The position numbers were made by a program, and so were the translations under genes. Under the pieces are notes generated by a model. The model made no database searches, was not told the DNA's origin, and saw only the letters and a list, made by a program, of their open reading frames with translations. A stretch of DNA of 64,000 nt from Clostridiales bacterium (GTDB taxonomy: Bacteria > Bacillota > Clostridia > Christensenellales > Aristaeellaceae): positions 1-64,000 of the forward strand of contig DUQF01000008.1 of the NCBI GenBank assembly GCA_012837965.1, read 5' to 3'. Shown one piece after another: positions 33,769-43,118 of this stretch (position 1 is the stretch's first letter; every line of letters begins with the position of its first letter).

Positions 33769-34209
33769 GTGCAGGTTGAAATCAAAATTGATGCCAATTG
33801 CAAAGAAACAAAAATTATCATTGTTTCAGACAAAATGACGGAAGAAATCAACCAACTGATTAAGAAGTTGTCGGAAGGTGCACCACAAATCATTGCCGGG
33901 GTCAAAGATGATAGCTTGGAAATCTTAAATCCCAAAGACATTTTTCGGTTTTACGCGGCAGACAAAAAAGTATTCGCTTCAACTGAGAAGGGAGAATACG
34001 CCTTGCGATTGCGGCTGTACGAATTGGAAGAAAGGCTGGACGCAAATGACTTTGTACGTATCTCAAATTCGGAGATTATTAACATTCATAAGGTCAAGAG
34101 TTTTGATTTAAGCTTCACCGGAACGATTTGCGTTGCCTTCACGGACGGAACCATTACCTATGTATCACGGCGATACGTCAAAAAAATCAAACAAATATTA
34201 GGAGTATGA
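33769..34209 (+). CDS. LytTR-domain DNA-binding regulator
   Basis: This 146-aa protein has a short N-terminal region (residues 1-45) and a C-terminal LytTR DNA-binding domain (about 50-146). The domain shows IFRFYAADKKVFAST, YELEERLDANDFVRISNSEI, INIHKVKSF and the final TYVSRRYVKKIKQILG, all typical of this family. There is no receiver domain. I start at GTG 33769 because AAAGGAGG lies 8 nt upstream. It is paired with the DUF3021 membrane protein gene 10 nt downstream, a common two-gene regulatory unit in Firmicutes. Confidence 0.88.
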   Translation: MQVEIKIDANCKETKIIIVSDKMTEEINQLIKKLSEGAPQIIAGVKDDSLEILNPKDIFRFYAADKKVFASTEKGEYALRLRLYELEERLDANDFVRISNSEIINIHKVKSFDLSFTGTICVAFTDGTITYVSRRYVKKIKQILGV

Positions 34210-34219
34210 GGTGAATTAA

Positions 34220-34663
34220 ATGAAAAAGAAAGTGATTTCAAGGGCACTCTTGGGTTTCCCTGTGGGTATTTTAATAGGCTATGTGATTACAATATTAATT
34301 TCTCTTCTATTTGCAAAAGGTCACTACTCGCCCTGTGTCCCTGAATTAGTCGAAGCGATGGGAAATGAGATTCATGCGGTAATCTTGCAGGCGGTTTTAA
34401 GTGGCTTATTAGGCTCTGCCTTTTCAGCAAGCTCTATCATCTGGGAGATGGAAAACTGGAGCATTGCCAAGCAAACAGGCATATATTTTGTGGTTACTGC
34501 CCTTGTAATGATGCCGGTAGCCTATGCATTAAACTGGATGGAGCATAGCTTTACCGGATTTGTAAAGTACTTTGGTATTTTTATTATCATCTTTATCATC
34601 ATATGGTTTATTCAATACATGTTTTGGAAAAAGAAAATCGAACAAATCAACTCAAAACTGTAA
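34220..34663 (+). CDS. DUF3021 membrane protein, partner of LytTR regulator
   Basis: This 147-aa protein has four predicted transmembrane helices (ALLGFPVGILIGYVITILIS, then VLSGLLGSAFSASSI, IYFVVTALVMMPVAYAL, YFGIFIIIFIIIWFIQYMFW) and a basic C-terminus. It matches the DUF3021 family, which is encoded next to LytTR regulators and is thought to restrain or sense for them. GAGGTGA precedes the start. Confidence 0.85.
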   Translation: MKKKVISRALLGFPVGILIGYVITILISLLFAKGHYSPCVPELVEAMGNEIHAVILQAVLSGLLGSAFSASSIIWEMENWSIAKQTGIYFVVTALVMMPVAYALNWMEHSFTGFVKYFGIFIIIFIIIWFIQYMFWKKKIEQINSKL

Positions 34664-34692
34664 ATGCGCTACTATAACTTTATAAACTCACA

Positions 34693-34720
34693 AAACCACC
34701 GGATTGATTGCCGGTGGTTT
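34693..34720. terminator. Hairpin terminator between DUF3021 and murI genes
   Basis: AAACCACCGG and CCGGTGGTTT form a 10-bp perfect stem with an 8-nt loop. ACTCA and GAGTT on either side can extend the pairing. It lies between the convergent DUF3021 and murI genes and can serve both. Confidence 0.65.
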
Positions 34721-34794
34721 GAGTTAATGTGCCTATCAGATTACATCAGTCATGCTGCTGAATTTGTTGAATAGTATAGATATAAGCAGTCGAC

Positions 34795-35562
34795 TTACTT
34801 TGCTTCAAACAGTTGCTTCATTAACTGGATTGTGTTTTCATCTCCGCTGGTGAAAAAGGCGGTAGTACCGGGCTGATTGCCTTTGTTTAGCAAGTCTTTT
34901 TCTTTAAGAATATCAACAAGTTCATTGAGGGTTTTTCTACTACCGTCAATCATGATTACATTTTCCGAGAAGAAAGTAGCGGTTTCTTTTTCTAAAAAGG
35001 GATAGTGTGTACAGCCATGTACCACTACATCAATGTTTTTGGTATCAACTTCGGATAACAACGAAGCTAATTTTTGATGTAGTTCATCTCCTGATAGTTG
35101 ATTTCTTTCAGTAAATTCCATAAGTCCCGGACAAGGGAGTGAGTGTACATGATGAGAAAAGGGAGCGGCAAGCTTGGCATATGTATCACTTGCGATAGTG
35201 CTGGGGGTTGCCATCACCAAGACCTTACCTTCTTTTCGTAAGCCGCAAGCTTCTTCAACCGCTGGGCAGATACCAACGACCGGTATCGGCAGTTGACGCT
35301 TTAATTCATCAAGCGCCATGGTTGTAGCTGTATTGCAGGCGATTACAAGCGCTTTGATTTTCTCATTCATCAGCTTTTTAGCAACTGCAAGGGAAAGCGC
35401 GACCACTTCTTCTTTGGGGCGAACACCGTAGGGCGCGTTAGCGTTGTCACCATAAAAAACAAAGTTTTCATTTGGTAATACTGTTCTTGCATATCGCATG
35501 ACACTTAGGCCACCGACGCCTGAATCCATAAAACCGATAGGGCTAATTTGTGAAAGTAGCAT
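34795..35562 (-). CDS. murI: Glutamate racemase
   Basis: This 255-aa enzyme converts L- to D-glutamate for peptidoglycan. Both catalytic cysteines are present: ACNTATT near residue 74 and GCTHYPF near residue 184. FMDSGVGGLSVMR is the N-terminal signature and YGDNANAPYG follows. The length is normal. The start overlaps the stop of the upstream flavoprotein gene by one base (TAATG) and has AGGAGG upstream. Confidence 0.95.
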   Translation of the reverse strand: MLLSQISPIGFMDSGVGGLSVMRYARTVLPNENFVFYGDNANAPYGVRPKEEVVALSLAVAKKLMNEKIKALVIACNTATTMALDELKRQLPIPVVGICPAVEEACGLRKEGKVLVMATPSTIASDTYAKLAAPFSHHVHSLPCPGLMEFTERNQLSGDELHQKLASLLSEVDTKNIDVVVHGCTHYPFLEKETATFFSENVIMIDGSRKTLNELVDILKEKDLLNKGNQPGTTAFFTSGDENTIQLMKQLFEAK

Positions 35563-36977
35563 TAATTTTTACCTCCTATTAATATTAGTGATTCCGCTGC
35601 CCACGCAGCTAATTCGTTAATGGATGGGTGAATGGGTTGAGAAGATAGTAAAGGAGTAAGCGAGCCATCGCCCGTGTTCATTAAATACACAAATGGTTGG
35701 ATTAATGCTGCGGCTTGGTATCCAATGGCATGAGCGCCCAAAATTCTGTTGTTTTGGTCGGTTAGCACCTTCACAAAGCCGCCGTCATCGTCATCACCAT
35801 AGCCCATTGCCCAACCATAGGCGACGTCACGATAGTGGAGCATACCACGCTTATAGGGAATGCCCGATTTTTTTACTTGTTCCTCCGTTTGGCCAACGCC
35901 TGCAATTTGAGGAGTCGTGAAAACAGCGTGGGGGACAGCTTGGTAATTAATGATTGATTGCTTTTGTTCAAACAAATAATCGACCAGTATCTTTGCTTCT
36001 TGGTTTGCAGTGTGCCTAAACATGTGGTGTCCATTAATGTCTCCGATGGCATAAATACCCGGAATGGATGTGGCCATGTTCTTGTCCGTTACAATATAAT
36101 TATTCCGGTCAAGTTCAACTCCAACCGCAGGATCAAGCAGTTCAGGCGCTGTGCTTTTAACGCCGGCTGAAATGATTACTTCATCACAGGGGATCTTAAT
36201 GGATTCATTTGAAGTTGTATTTGTTAAATGGACAACTTTTTCGTTTTCGCTTTGTTCAATTTTATCAAAGCGGTGGGTTAATAAAAACGACACCCCGGCA
36301 ACACGCATGCATTGAATAATAGCAGTTTGTACATCCCCGTCTTCACTTTTTAGGATGGTGCCGCTCCTGCCAACGATGGTTACCTTTGTATTAAGCGTAG
36401 AGAAAAAATGAGCGAATTCACAGCTAATAGTCCCGGCGCCCAGAATAACCAGCCGAGGATAGGGCTTGTTTGGCAAATGTTCAAAAAAACTTCGGTAATG
36501 TAACGCAAGCTCATTGCCAGGAAAAGCGGGAATATTGGGTTTTGCGCCTGTTGCGATGATAATGTTATGGCCGTGTAGGATACGCTCTTTATCACCTGCG
36601 AATACTTTTACCTGATTGGCGGCTATAATTTTAGCTTGACCAATCAGCACCTCGCAGCCCGGTAGCTTGGCATAGCTTTCGGCCATGATTTTACTTTTGC
36701 TTTGTAACTCTTTGATCCTGCCCATGATATTGTGCAAATCAACGGATGGACGGGAAAAGTTTACTCCGATTTTTCGGGCATGCTTTGCTTGCTGAATAAT
36801 ATCTGCCGGATAAGTAAGCATCTTGGAAGGAATACAACCATAGTTCAGGCAGGTGCCGCCGAAGCGATCTTGCTCAATGATGGCGACACGTTTTCCTTTT
36901 TCAAGCGCAGCATCCGCTACAATAAGCCCTGCTCCCGAGCCGATAATAATATAGTCGTATGTTAGATTGTTTTTCAT
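35562..36977 (-). CDS. Dihydrolipoyl-dehydrogenase-like disulfide oxidoreductase
   Basis: This 471-aa protein has the class I disulfide reductase layout: FAD site IIGSGAGLIVADAALEKG, redox disulfide GGTCLNYGCIPSK (about residues 40-52), NAD domain LVILGAGTISCEFAHFF, second FAD contact YAIGDINGHHMF, and the C-terminal interface motif with catalytic His, IHPSINELAAW. I start at the ATG at 36977, one base after the amidohydrolase stop. No lipoyl-dependent complex (PDH, GCV, OGDH) lies in the window. The GSGAG variant in place of GGGPGG suggests a branch near mercuric/mycothione reductases, so the substrate is uncertain. Confidence 0.8.
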   Translation of the reverse strand: MKNNLTYDYIIIGSGAGLIVADAALEKGKRVAIIEQDRFGGTCLNYGCIPSKMLTYPADIIQQAKHARKIGVNFSRPSVDLHNIMGRIKELQSKSKIMAESYAKLPGCEVLIGQAKIIAANQVKVFAGDKERILHGHNIIIATGAKPNIPAFPGNELALHYRSFFEHLPNKPYPRLVILGAGTISCEFAHFFSTLNTKVTIVGRSGTILKSEDGDVQTAIIQCMRVAGVSFLLTHRFDKIEQSENEKVVHLTNTTSNESIKIPCDEVIISAGVKSTAPELLDPAVGVELDRNNYIVTDKNMATSIPGIYAIGDINGHHMFRHTANQEAKILVDYLFEQKQSIINYQAVPHAVFTTPQIAGVGQTEEQVKKSGIPYKRGMLHYRDVAYGWAMGYGDDDDGGFVKVLTDQNNRILGAHAIGYQAAALIQPFVYLMNTGDGSLTPLLSSQPIHPSINELAAWAAESLILIGGKN

Positions 36978-36978
36978 T

Positions 36979-38124
36979 TTACTCAACAGGTTTTCCAAGG
37001 ATAAATACTTGAACGGCTTTGGTCGAAACTGCAAACGGGTCGCCGTCAAACAGGATAATGTCAGCGTCTTTCCCGATTTCCAGAGAGCCTACCCGATCAG
37101 CGATGCCGATATGGTGTGCCGGGTTGATAGTGATTGCTTGAAGAGCCTTGAAGGGGTCCATTCCAGATTTGACCGCCAACGCGGCACAAAGTGCCAAGTA
37201 TTCTTGTGGAATAACGGGCGCATCGGTGATAATTGACACCTGAAGTCCTGCTTTGTCTAGAATTCCGGGCGTATCAAAGGTTTTATTACGCAGCTCAAAT
37301 TTAGAGGCGCTTGTTAAAGAAGGACCAATAGCAACGGGACAGCCTTCCTTTGCTAAATCCTCGGTAATCATATGTCCTTCAGTCACATGCTCCAATGTCA
37401 GCTTGATGCCAAATTCTTTGGCAATGCGAATGGCGGTAAAAATATCTTCCTGAGCATGGGCGTGCGCTTTTAGGGGCATCTTACCTTTGATTACAGGAAT
37501 CATTGCTTCAAGTTTCATATCAAATGGAGGAAGTTTGGAAACATCTTCGCCCGCAGCTTCCTTTTTATTCAGATATTCTTGTGTTTTAAACAGGACTTCG
37601 CGCAGACGAGCAGCGGTTGTCATACGGGCGGTATTACCCTTTTCACGATAACAACGCTTGGGATTTTCACCAAAAGCGCATTTCATGGCTGTGTTATCTT
37701 TAACGAGCATGTCATCCACTCGATGCCCGACGGTTTTATAAGCTGCAAAGGTACCGCCTATTACGTTGGAGCTGCCCGGCCCTGAGTTGATGGTGGTTAC
37801 TCCGGCCTTGGCAGCATCATACAGGTCTGGCTGACCGGGTTTAAAACCGTCAATGCTGCGAAGGTGGGGAGTTATAATATCGCCCATTTCGTTATAATCA
37901 GACCCTTCATAGCCGATACCATAGCCGTGAAGGCCCATGTGGCTGTGTGCTTCTACAAAGCCGGGGTAGACCTGAAGCCTGCTCGCGTCCACCACAGTCA
38001 TATCAGGGGTTGCCTCAATGTTAGGAGCAATCTCTGTGATTTTTCCATCAGCACAAAGGATATCTCCTTTGAAAGGTTCGGGCTGAATTGCGTTGTGAAT
38101 GTTTCCATTTTTGATTAGTAGCAT
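36979..38124 (-). CDS. Amidohydrolase (imidazolonepropionase-like)
   Basis: This 381-aa metal-dependent amidohydrolase has VYPGFVEAHSHMGLHG (HxH, about residue 60), KAHAHAQEDI (about 220) and LEHVTEGH (about 243) as metal ligands, SIITDAPVIPQEY with the catalytic Asp (about 300), and the C-terminal SLEIGKDADIILFDGDPF beta-sandwich. The closest layout is the imidazolonepropionase-like/prolidase-like amidohydrolases; the substrate is unknown. I start at the ATG at 38124 with AGGACGG upstream; an in-frame ATG at 38196 lacks a ribosome binding site. It is followed by the lipoamide-dehydrogenase-like gene and murI. Confidence 0.85.
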   Translation of the reverse strand: MLLIKNGNIHNAIQPEPFKGDILCADGKITEIAPNIEATPDMTVVDASRLQVYPGFVEAHSHMGLHGYGIGYEGSDYNEMGDIITPHLRSIDGFKPGQPDLYDAAKAGVTTINSGPGSSNVIGGTFAAYKTVGHRVDDMLVKDNTAMKCAFGENPKRCYREKGNTARMTTAARLREVLFKTQEYLNKKEAAGEDVSKLPPFDMKLEAMIPVIKGKMPLKAHAHAQEDIFTAIRIAKEFGIKLTLEHVTEGHMITEDLAKEGCPVAIGPSLTSASKFELRNKTFDTPGILDKAGLQVSIITDAPVIPQEYLALCAALAVKSGMDPFKALQAITINPAHHIGIADRVGSLEIGKDADIILFDGDPFAVSTKAVQVFILGKPVE

Positions 38125-38339
38125 TGATATTACCGTCCTATAAAAAATATATTGCTCTGTTATGCTTATCTGCTTTTGAAGCGTGTCCGAAATCATTTTG
38201 GAGTGAGGATTGCTCCGTTGACATGGGAATCGCTATCAGAAAGACTGGATTACAGAGATTGTTTTAACCGAACAAACAAGTTACATAATTGTACCGAATC
38301 CTTCCAGTACAGTTTAATGGAATATTTTGTGACAAGATT

Positions 38340-38368
38340 ATTATAGCTGTGAGAAAACTAACTGTCAA
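38340..38368 (-). promoter_or_regulatory. Amidohydrolase promoter with about 210-nt leader
   Basis: On the minus strand a perfect TTGACA and a perfect TATAAT are exactly 17 nt apart, right after the trkH stop. Transcription should start near 38333, leaving about 210 nt of untranslated leader before the gene. That leader holds a GGAG/CTCC stem but no riboswitch I recognise. Confidence 0.85.
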
Positions 38369-38369
38369 A

Positions 38370-39818
38370 TTAGGTTTTCTTCCAACTTCGCCACGAAAAA
38401 AGAATAATTACGGGCCAAATTTCAAGGCGTCCTGTAATCATGCCAAGGGAAAGCACGAGTTTTGCATATGGGGACAACCAGGCATAATTTGCTGTAGGAC
38501 CAACAGCGCCTAAGCCCGGACCAATGTTATTAAATGTTGCCGCGACAGTTGAAAAAGCGGTTATAAAATCAGGACTTTCAAAACTGACGATTAGTAGTAG
38601 TGTGATAAAAACAAATGCGTAGGCGACAAAATAACCAAACAGTGAACGAATAAGAGTTGATGATATTGTTTTGCGATTAAAACGAATAGGAATAATTCTT
38701 GCGGGTTCTCTCTGATGCAGCATTTCAGCACGCAAAACCTTTCCAAACATGGTAACGCGAGAAACTTTTAATCCGCCGGCTGTGGATCCGGCCATGGCGC
38801 CAACCATCATTAACAACAATAGAATGATGTGCGAAAATAATGGCCAAGCGGCAAAGTCGGCTGTGGAATAACCGGTGGTTGTAATAATGGAGGAGACCGA
38901 GAAAAAGACGTCTATGGCCATCTGCGCTTTATTTTTATAAACGCTCCAGAGGTTTAGACAAATAAGTATAAAAGCAATTGCAACGATTCCAAGATACCAA
39001 TGCAATTCTTCATCTTGAAAAAAGTCTTTAAACTTTCGCAGAAGTAGAAAATAATACAGGTTGAAGTTGATGCCGAAAACCAACATGCCTACCGATAGGA
39101 TAAGATTAATTGACGATGAATTATACCAGAGTATGGAGCTGTTTTTAATTCCAAAACCGCCCGTGCCTGCCGTGCCCATGGCGTGGCAAATAGCGTCAAA
39201 AACCGGCATTTTAGCAATGACCAACAGAACAAACAAAACCAATGTCATAATGAGGTAAATGGCGTACAGCATACGGGCAGTTCCCTTAAGGCCTGAGAGA
39301 ATTTTGCCAAAGGAGGGACCGGGCATTTCCGCTTTCATCATGTATACGTTGTCAGGATCGCTTTTGGGAAGCAGTGCAAGCACAAAGACCAGCACGCCCA
39401 TACCTCCGATTAAGTGGGTAAAGGAACGCCAAAAAAGAGTGGTTTTCGAAAGGATCTCAACGTTAGTGGCAACCGTGGCGCCTGTTGTAGTAAAACCGGA
39501 GCTGATTTCAAAAAAGGCATCAATAAAATTAGGATATTCATGGGTCAAAACGAGTGGGATAGCCCCAAAGAGGCTGGCAAGAATCCATGATAGACTGCAA
39601 ATAACCAAGCCTTCTTTAGCATAAAAACGGGTGTTTTGTGGCTTTCTCCAGACAAGTAATAATGAAAAAAAACAACATGCAAAAGCTACTGAACCATATG
39701 CAAAAAGGATTTGACCTCTTTCTTGGTACAGTAAACCGACTGCTATAGGCAAAAACATAAGTATGCCAACTAAAAGCAGTATTCTACCAACCAGATACCT
39801 TACAATAGACCGATTCAT
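38370..39818 (-). CDS. trkH: Trk/Ktr potassium uptake channel subunit TrkH
   Basis: This 482-aa polytopic membrane protein forms the K+-conducting pore. Four selectivity-filter-like repeats are visible: SSGFTTTGATVA (about residue 105), GTAGTGGFG (about 215), SSIITTTGYSTADF (about 315) and TVAATFNNIGPGLGAVG (about 430). It ends with MITGRLEIWPVIILF, typical of TrkH/KtrB. It overlaps trkA by four bases (ATGA). Confidence 0.94.
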   Translation of the reverse strand: MNRSIVRYLVGRILLLVGILMFLPIAVGLLYQERGQILFAYGSVAFACCFFSLLLVWRKPQNTRFYAKEGLVICSLSWILASLFGAIPLVLTHEYPNFIDAFFEISSGFTTTGATVATNVEILSKTTLFWRSFTHLIGGMGVLVFVLALLPKSDPDNVYMMKAEMPGPSFGKILSGLKGTARMLYAIYLIMTLVLFVLLVIAKMPVFDAICHAMGTAGTGGFGIKNSSILWYNSSSINLILSVGMLVFGINFNLYYFLLLRKFKDFFQDEELHWYLGIVAIAFILICLNLWSVYKNKAQMAIDVFFSVSSIITTTGYSTADFAAWPLFSHIILLLLMMVGAMAGSTAGGLKVSRVTMFGKVLRAEMLHQREPARIIPIRFNRKTISSTLIRSLFGYFVAYAFVFITLLLIVSFESPDFITAFSTVAATFNNIGPGLGAVGPTANYAWLSPYAKLVLSLGMITGRLEIWPVIILFSWRSWKKT

Positions 39819-41170
39819 TGCTGAACAATCTCATCCAAATCAAAAATATTTTCTTCGAGGGTTATGACAACAACATGATCGCCTGCCATAAGCGCATCGT
39901 TTCCAGTTGGTACTAATACTTGCTGATTACGTACAATAGCGGAAATAATTGTATTTTTACGAATCTTAAGCGCTTTAAGGGGCTTTCCAATCAAAAGGCA
40001 TTTTTGTTCTACAAAAAATTGTAGCGCTTGCGCATCGCTGTTTTGCATACGGTAAAGCGCTTCAACCTTGCTTCCTTCTGAATTGGAAATAGCTCGTGCA
40101 AGATGCACAATATAGTCGGCAGTAATTCCAGCAGGGGTAATAATGCTCTGCTGGTTAATTGCCTCTCGAAGGATTTGCAGCAAGTTGGTACGATTGACCT
40201 TGGTAATTAATCGCAGAACACCACAGGACTGTGCAAATAAAGAAAGGAGAATATTTTCCTCATCAATGCCGGTCAGTGTAAGGACGCAGTCATAACGATG
40301 AATGTTTTCAGCGTTTAACAAATTTTGGTCAGTGCCGTCTCCATGAATGACGGTAACATCAGGGTAACTTTCTGCAAGCTGGAAGGCAATCGTCTTATCT
40401 TGTTCAATTACCTTGATATTTATGCCCCATTCTTTCAGTAAATCAAGCACATAGGTACAAATTCGGCCGCCACCGATAATTAATAGTGAACGAATGCGAG
40501 CCAAAGTCCCCATGTGCCGATAAAGCAGACCTAATTCCTGTGGTTTACCGGTTAAGAAAATATGGTCATCTTCCATCAGAACGGTTTCACCACGTGGAAT
40601 AATGGTTTGATTGTCTCGAACAACAATACACACAAGCAAGTGGTTGTAGCGTTTGCGAAAATCAATCAAGGATTGTTTGTTCAGAATACTTTCCTTGGTG
40701 ACGGCAAGCTCCACCAAATTGACACGATTACCCGCAAAAGGCTGGACAGACAGGGCGGAGGGATAGCGTATCAAGCGAGAGATTTCTTTCGCTGCATCAA
40801 GATCAGGGTTAATCATGCTGTCAATACCCAAGCTATCTTTAACAAAACCCATGTGGACAGCATGTTCAGGAGTACGTACTCTGGCCATTGTATATTTTGC
40901 GCCAATACGTTTGGCAATAACAGCGGAAATAATGTTTGTTTTATCATGAGGGGTAGCAGCAATAAACATATCAGCCGAATCAACACCTGCTTCTATTTGT
41001 ACATCATAATAGGAGCCGTTGCCTCTCACACCTAAAATCTCATGCTTTTCAAGCATACTTTCAAGCAAACTCTCTTTTTTTTCAATGAGGGTGACACTAT
41101 GACCCTCACGACTTAAGTCTTGGCAAAGGATTGAACCCACTTTGCCGGCACCGACAATTACAATTTTCAT
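39815..41170 (-). CDS. trkA: Trk potassium uptake NAD-binding regulatory subunit TrkA
   Basis: This 451-aa cytoplasmic protein gates TrkH. It has two RCK halves, each with an NAD-binding Rossmann domain (MKIVIVGAGKVGSILC at the N-terminus; SLLIIGGGRICTYVLDLL near residue 228) and a TrkA-C domain (about 140-215 and 370-451). I start at the ATG at 41170 with GGAGG a few bases upstream. A divergent promoter region with dxs lies upstream. Confidence 0.94.
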   Translation of the reverse strand: MKIVIVGAGKVGSILCQDLSREGHSVTLIEKKESLLESMLEKHEILGVRGNGSYYDVQIEAGVDSADMFIAATPHDKTNIISAVIAKRIGAKYTMARVRTPEHAVHMGFVKDSLGIDSMINPDLDAAKEISRLIRYPSALSVQPFAGNRVNLVELAVTKESILNKQSLIDFRKRYNHLLVCIVVRDNQTIIPRGETVLMEDDHIFLTGKPQELGLLYRHMGTLARIRSLLIIGGGRICTYVLDLLKEWGINIKVIEQDKTIAFQLAESYPDVTVIHGDGTDQNLLNAENIHRYDCVLTLTGIDEENILLSLFAQSCGVLRLITKVNRTNLLQILREAINQQSIITPAGITADYIVHLARAISNSEGSKVEALYRMQNSDAQALQFFVEQKCLLIGKPLKALKIRKNTIISAIVRNQQVLVPTGNDALMAGDHVVVITLEENIFDLDEIVQQ

Positions 41171-41210
41171 ACAACCTCCAGATACAAAAGTATACACCTT
41201 TTTCATTATT

Positions 41211-41238
41211 TTGAAAAGCAAAAGGGGTATGATATAAT
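41211..41238 (+). promoter_or_regulatory. dxs promoter
   Basis: TTGAAA and a perfect TATAAT are separated by 16 nt, 32 nt upstream of the dxs start. Confidence 0.75.
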
Positions 41239-41270
41239 GTTGTCCGATTATTAAAGGAGCTGATTAACAC

Positions 41271-43118
41271 ATGGATTTCCCCTCACCCCAGCAATTAAAG
41301 CACATGAGTGCCGATGAGATAAATAGGCTTATTCCTGCTATCAGGCAAAGGATAACACAGGTGGTTTCCCAAACCGGCGGGCACCTTGGAAGCAATTTAG
41401 GCGTGGTTGAATTGACGGTTGCCCTGCACCGGGTTCTTGATACGCCCAATGACCGTATTATTTTTGATGTGGGTCATCAATGTTACGCACATAAAATCTT
41501 GACGGGACGCAATGAGCAAATGGAATCTTTGCGTACTTTTGGGGGATTGTCGGGCTTTCCAAAATGTTCGGAAAGTGTTTATGATTGCTATGAAACAGGT
41601 CATGCGTCAACCGCTCTTTCCGCTGCTGTCGGTATGGCAAGGGCCAGAGACCTTCAAGGGGATGATTACCATGTTGTTGCTGTGGTGGGGGATGGCGCCT
41701 TGACTGGCGGCATGTGCTATGAGGCCCTTAATGACCTTGGCAGTAATAAAACCCCGCTTCTTATTATTTTAAATGACAATCAAATGAGTATTTCTCCCAA
41801 TTTGAGCGCCCTAAGCGAACATCTGAGCAATTTACGTACCAGCAAAGGTTGGCTTGGGTTCAAAAGGGGAATGGCATCAGCCATACATCGCCTTCCTCGA
41901 CAGGGAAAAAAGACATATTCGTTGCTTCGTCGAATGAGGGATCAACTGCGTAATTTATTTGTTCATGATAATTTCTTTTCATCCCTTGGTATTAGATATT
42001 ATGGGCCTTTTGACGGGCAGGACGAACCTTTGCTTGAAAAAATGATTAGTCGTGCGCTTGGTATGAATGAACCAATTCTCTTGCATGTGGTTACAACAAA
42101 AGGCGCAGGCTATATTCCTGCTGAACAAGAACCGGAAAACATGCACGGAGTTGTGCCTTTTGATTTGGAATCGGGAATACCGCATCACCAAGGTGCGGAA
42201 GGCTTTGGACATAGGTTGGGTTTTGAATTAACTCAATTGGCTAAAAAAGACAAACGATTGGTTGTTATTTCTGCTGCCATGGTTTCAGGAACCGGCATGA
42301 GTGAGTTTGCCAGAGCTTTTCCCGAACGCTTGTTTGATGTGGGAATAGCGGAAGAACACGCTGTCACTATGGCTGCTGGTATGGCAAAAGGCGGACTGTT
42401 ACCGGTTGTTGCTATTTACGATACTTTTATGCAACGAGCGTGCGATCAAGTGATTGAAGATGTTTGCTTGCAAGATACTCATGTGGTTTTTCTTATGGAC
42501 AGGGGAGGTTTGGGGGGCCAGGATGGGCCGACCCATCATGGGGTTTTTTCGGGCAATATCTTTTTTAGCATTCCCAATCTTATCATTCTTTCCCCGCGCA
42601 ATGATGAACAGGCAGTAAAAATGCTTTCTTGGGCTCTTTATGACAATCAACATCCGGTTATGATTCGCTATCCCAAACAACAGGGCAAAGAAAATTTAAA
42701 ATATCCTGTTAGTGACTTTCGCTTAGGCCAGTGGGAGAAATTGGAGGATGGGCAAAATTTAACGCTTGTTGCTCAAGGGTCGATGGTGGATACGGCTATC
42801 AATGTAAAACAGATACTTAGTCAAGCTGGTTATCATGCTGGCATAGTACATGCAAACACTTTTAAGCCACTAGATGAGATTTTTCTTAAAAACAATCAAA
42901 ACCCTATTGTTGTAATAGAAGAACAGCAGCATCTTGGCGGTCTGTTTTCGGCTATCACTTCTTGGTGTGTGGAGAATTGTTTAGTTCTGCCCGTGAAAGG
43001 TTACGGTCTTCCTGATTCTTTTATAGAACATGGAAGCAGAGATGATTTGCTAAATAGTCTTCATCTTAATGCTGATAGCATTGCTAAAAGTATTTTGCGT
43101 TTACTTGAGGGAAAGTAA
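41271..43118 (+). CDS. dxs: 1-deoxy-D-xylulose-5-phosphate synthase
   Basis: This 615-aa ThDP enzyme condenses pyruvate and glyceraldehyde 3-phosphate, the first step of the MEP isoprenoid pathway. GGHLGSNLGVVELTVALH (about residues 37-54) and FDVGHQCYAHKILTGR are the N-terminal signature. VGDGALTGGMCYEALND (about 140) binds ThDP-Mg. The transketolase pyrimidine domain (DVGIAEEHAVTMAAGMAKGG, about 358) and the C-terminal domain follow. It overlaps tlyA by one base. Confidence 0.96.
   Translation: MDFPSPQQLKHMSADEINRLIPAIRQRITQVVSQTGGHLGSNLGVVELTVALHRVLDTPNDRIIFDVGHQCYAHKILTGRNEQMESLRTFGGLSGFPKCSESVYDCYETGHASTALSAAVGMARARDLQGDDYHVVAVVGDGALTGGMCYEALNDLGSNKTPLLIILNDNQMSISPNLSALSEHLSNLRTSKGWLGFKRGMASAIHRLPRQGKKTYSLLRRMRDQLRNLFVHDNFFSSLGIRYYGPFDGQDEPLLEKMISRALGMNEPILLHVVTTKGAGYIPAEQEPENMHGVVPFDLESGIPHHQGAEGFGHRLGFELTQLAKKDKRLVVISAAMVSGTGMSEFARAFPERLFDVGIAEEHAVTMAAGMAKGGLLPVVAIYDTFMQRACDQVIEDVCLQDTHVVFLMDRGGLGGQDGPTHHGVFSGNIFFSIPNLIILSPRNDEQAVKMLSWALYDNQHPVMIRYPKQQGKENLKYPVSDFRLGQWEKLEDGQNLTLVAQGSMVDTAINVKQILSQAGYHAGIVHANTFKPLDEIFLKNNQNPIVVIEEQQHLGGLFSAITSWCVENCLVLPVKGYGLPDSFIEHGSRDDLLNSLHLNADSIAKSILRLLEGK

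Noticed and set aside
38124-38196. Longer amidohydrolase start at 38196
   Set aside because: It is in frame but has no ribosome binding site, and the added 24 residues do not resemble the family N-terminus.
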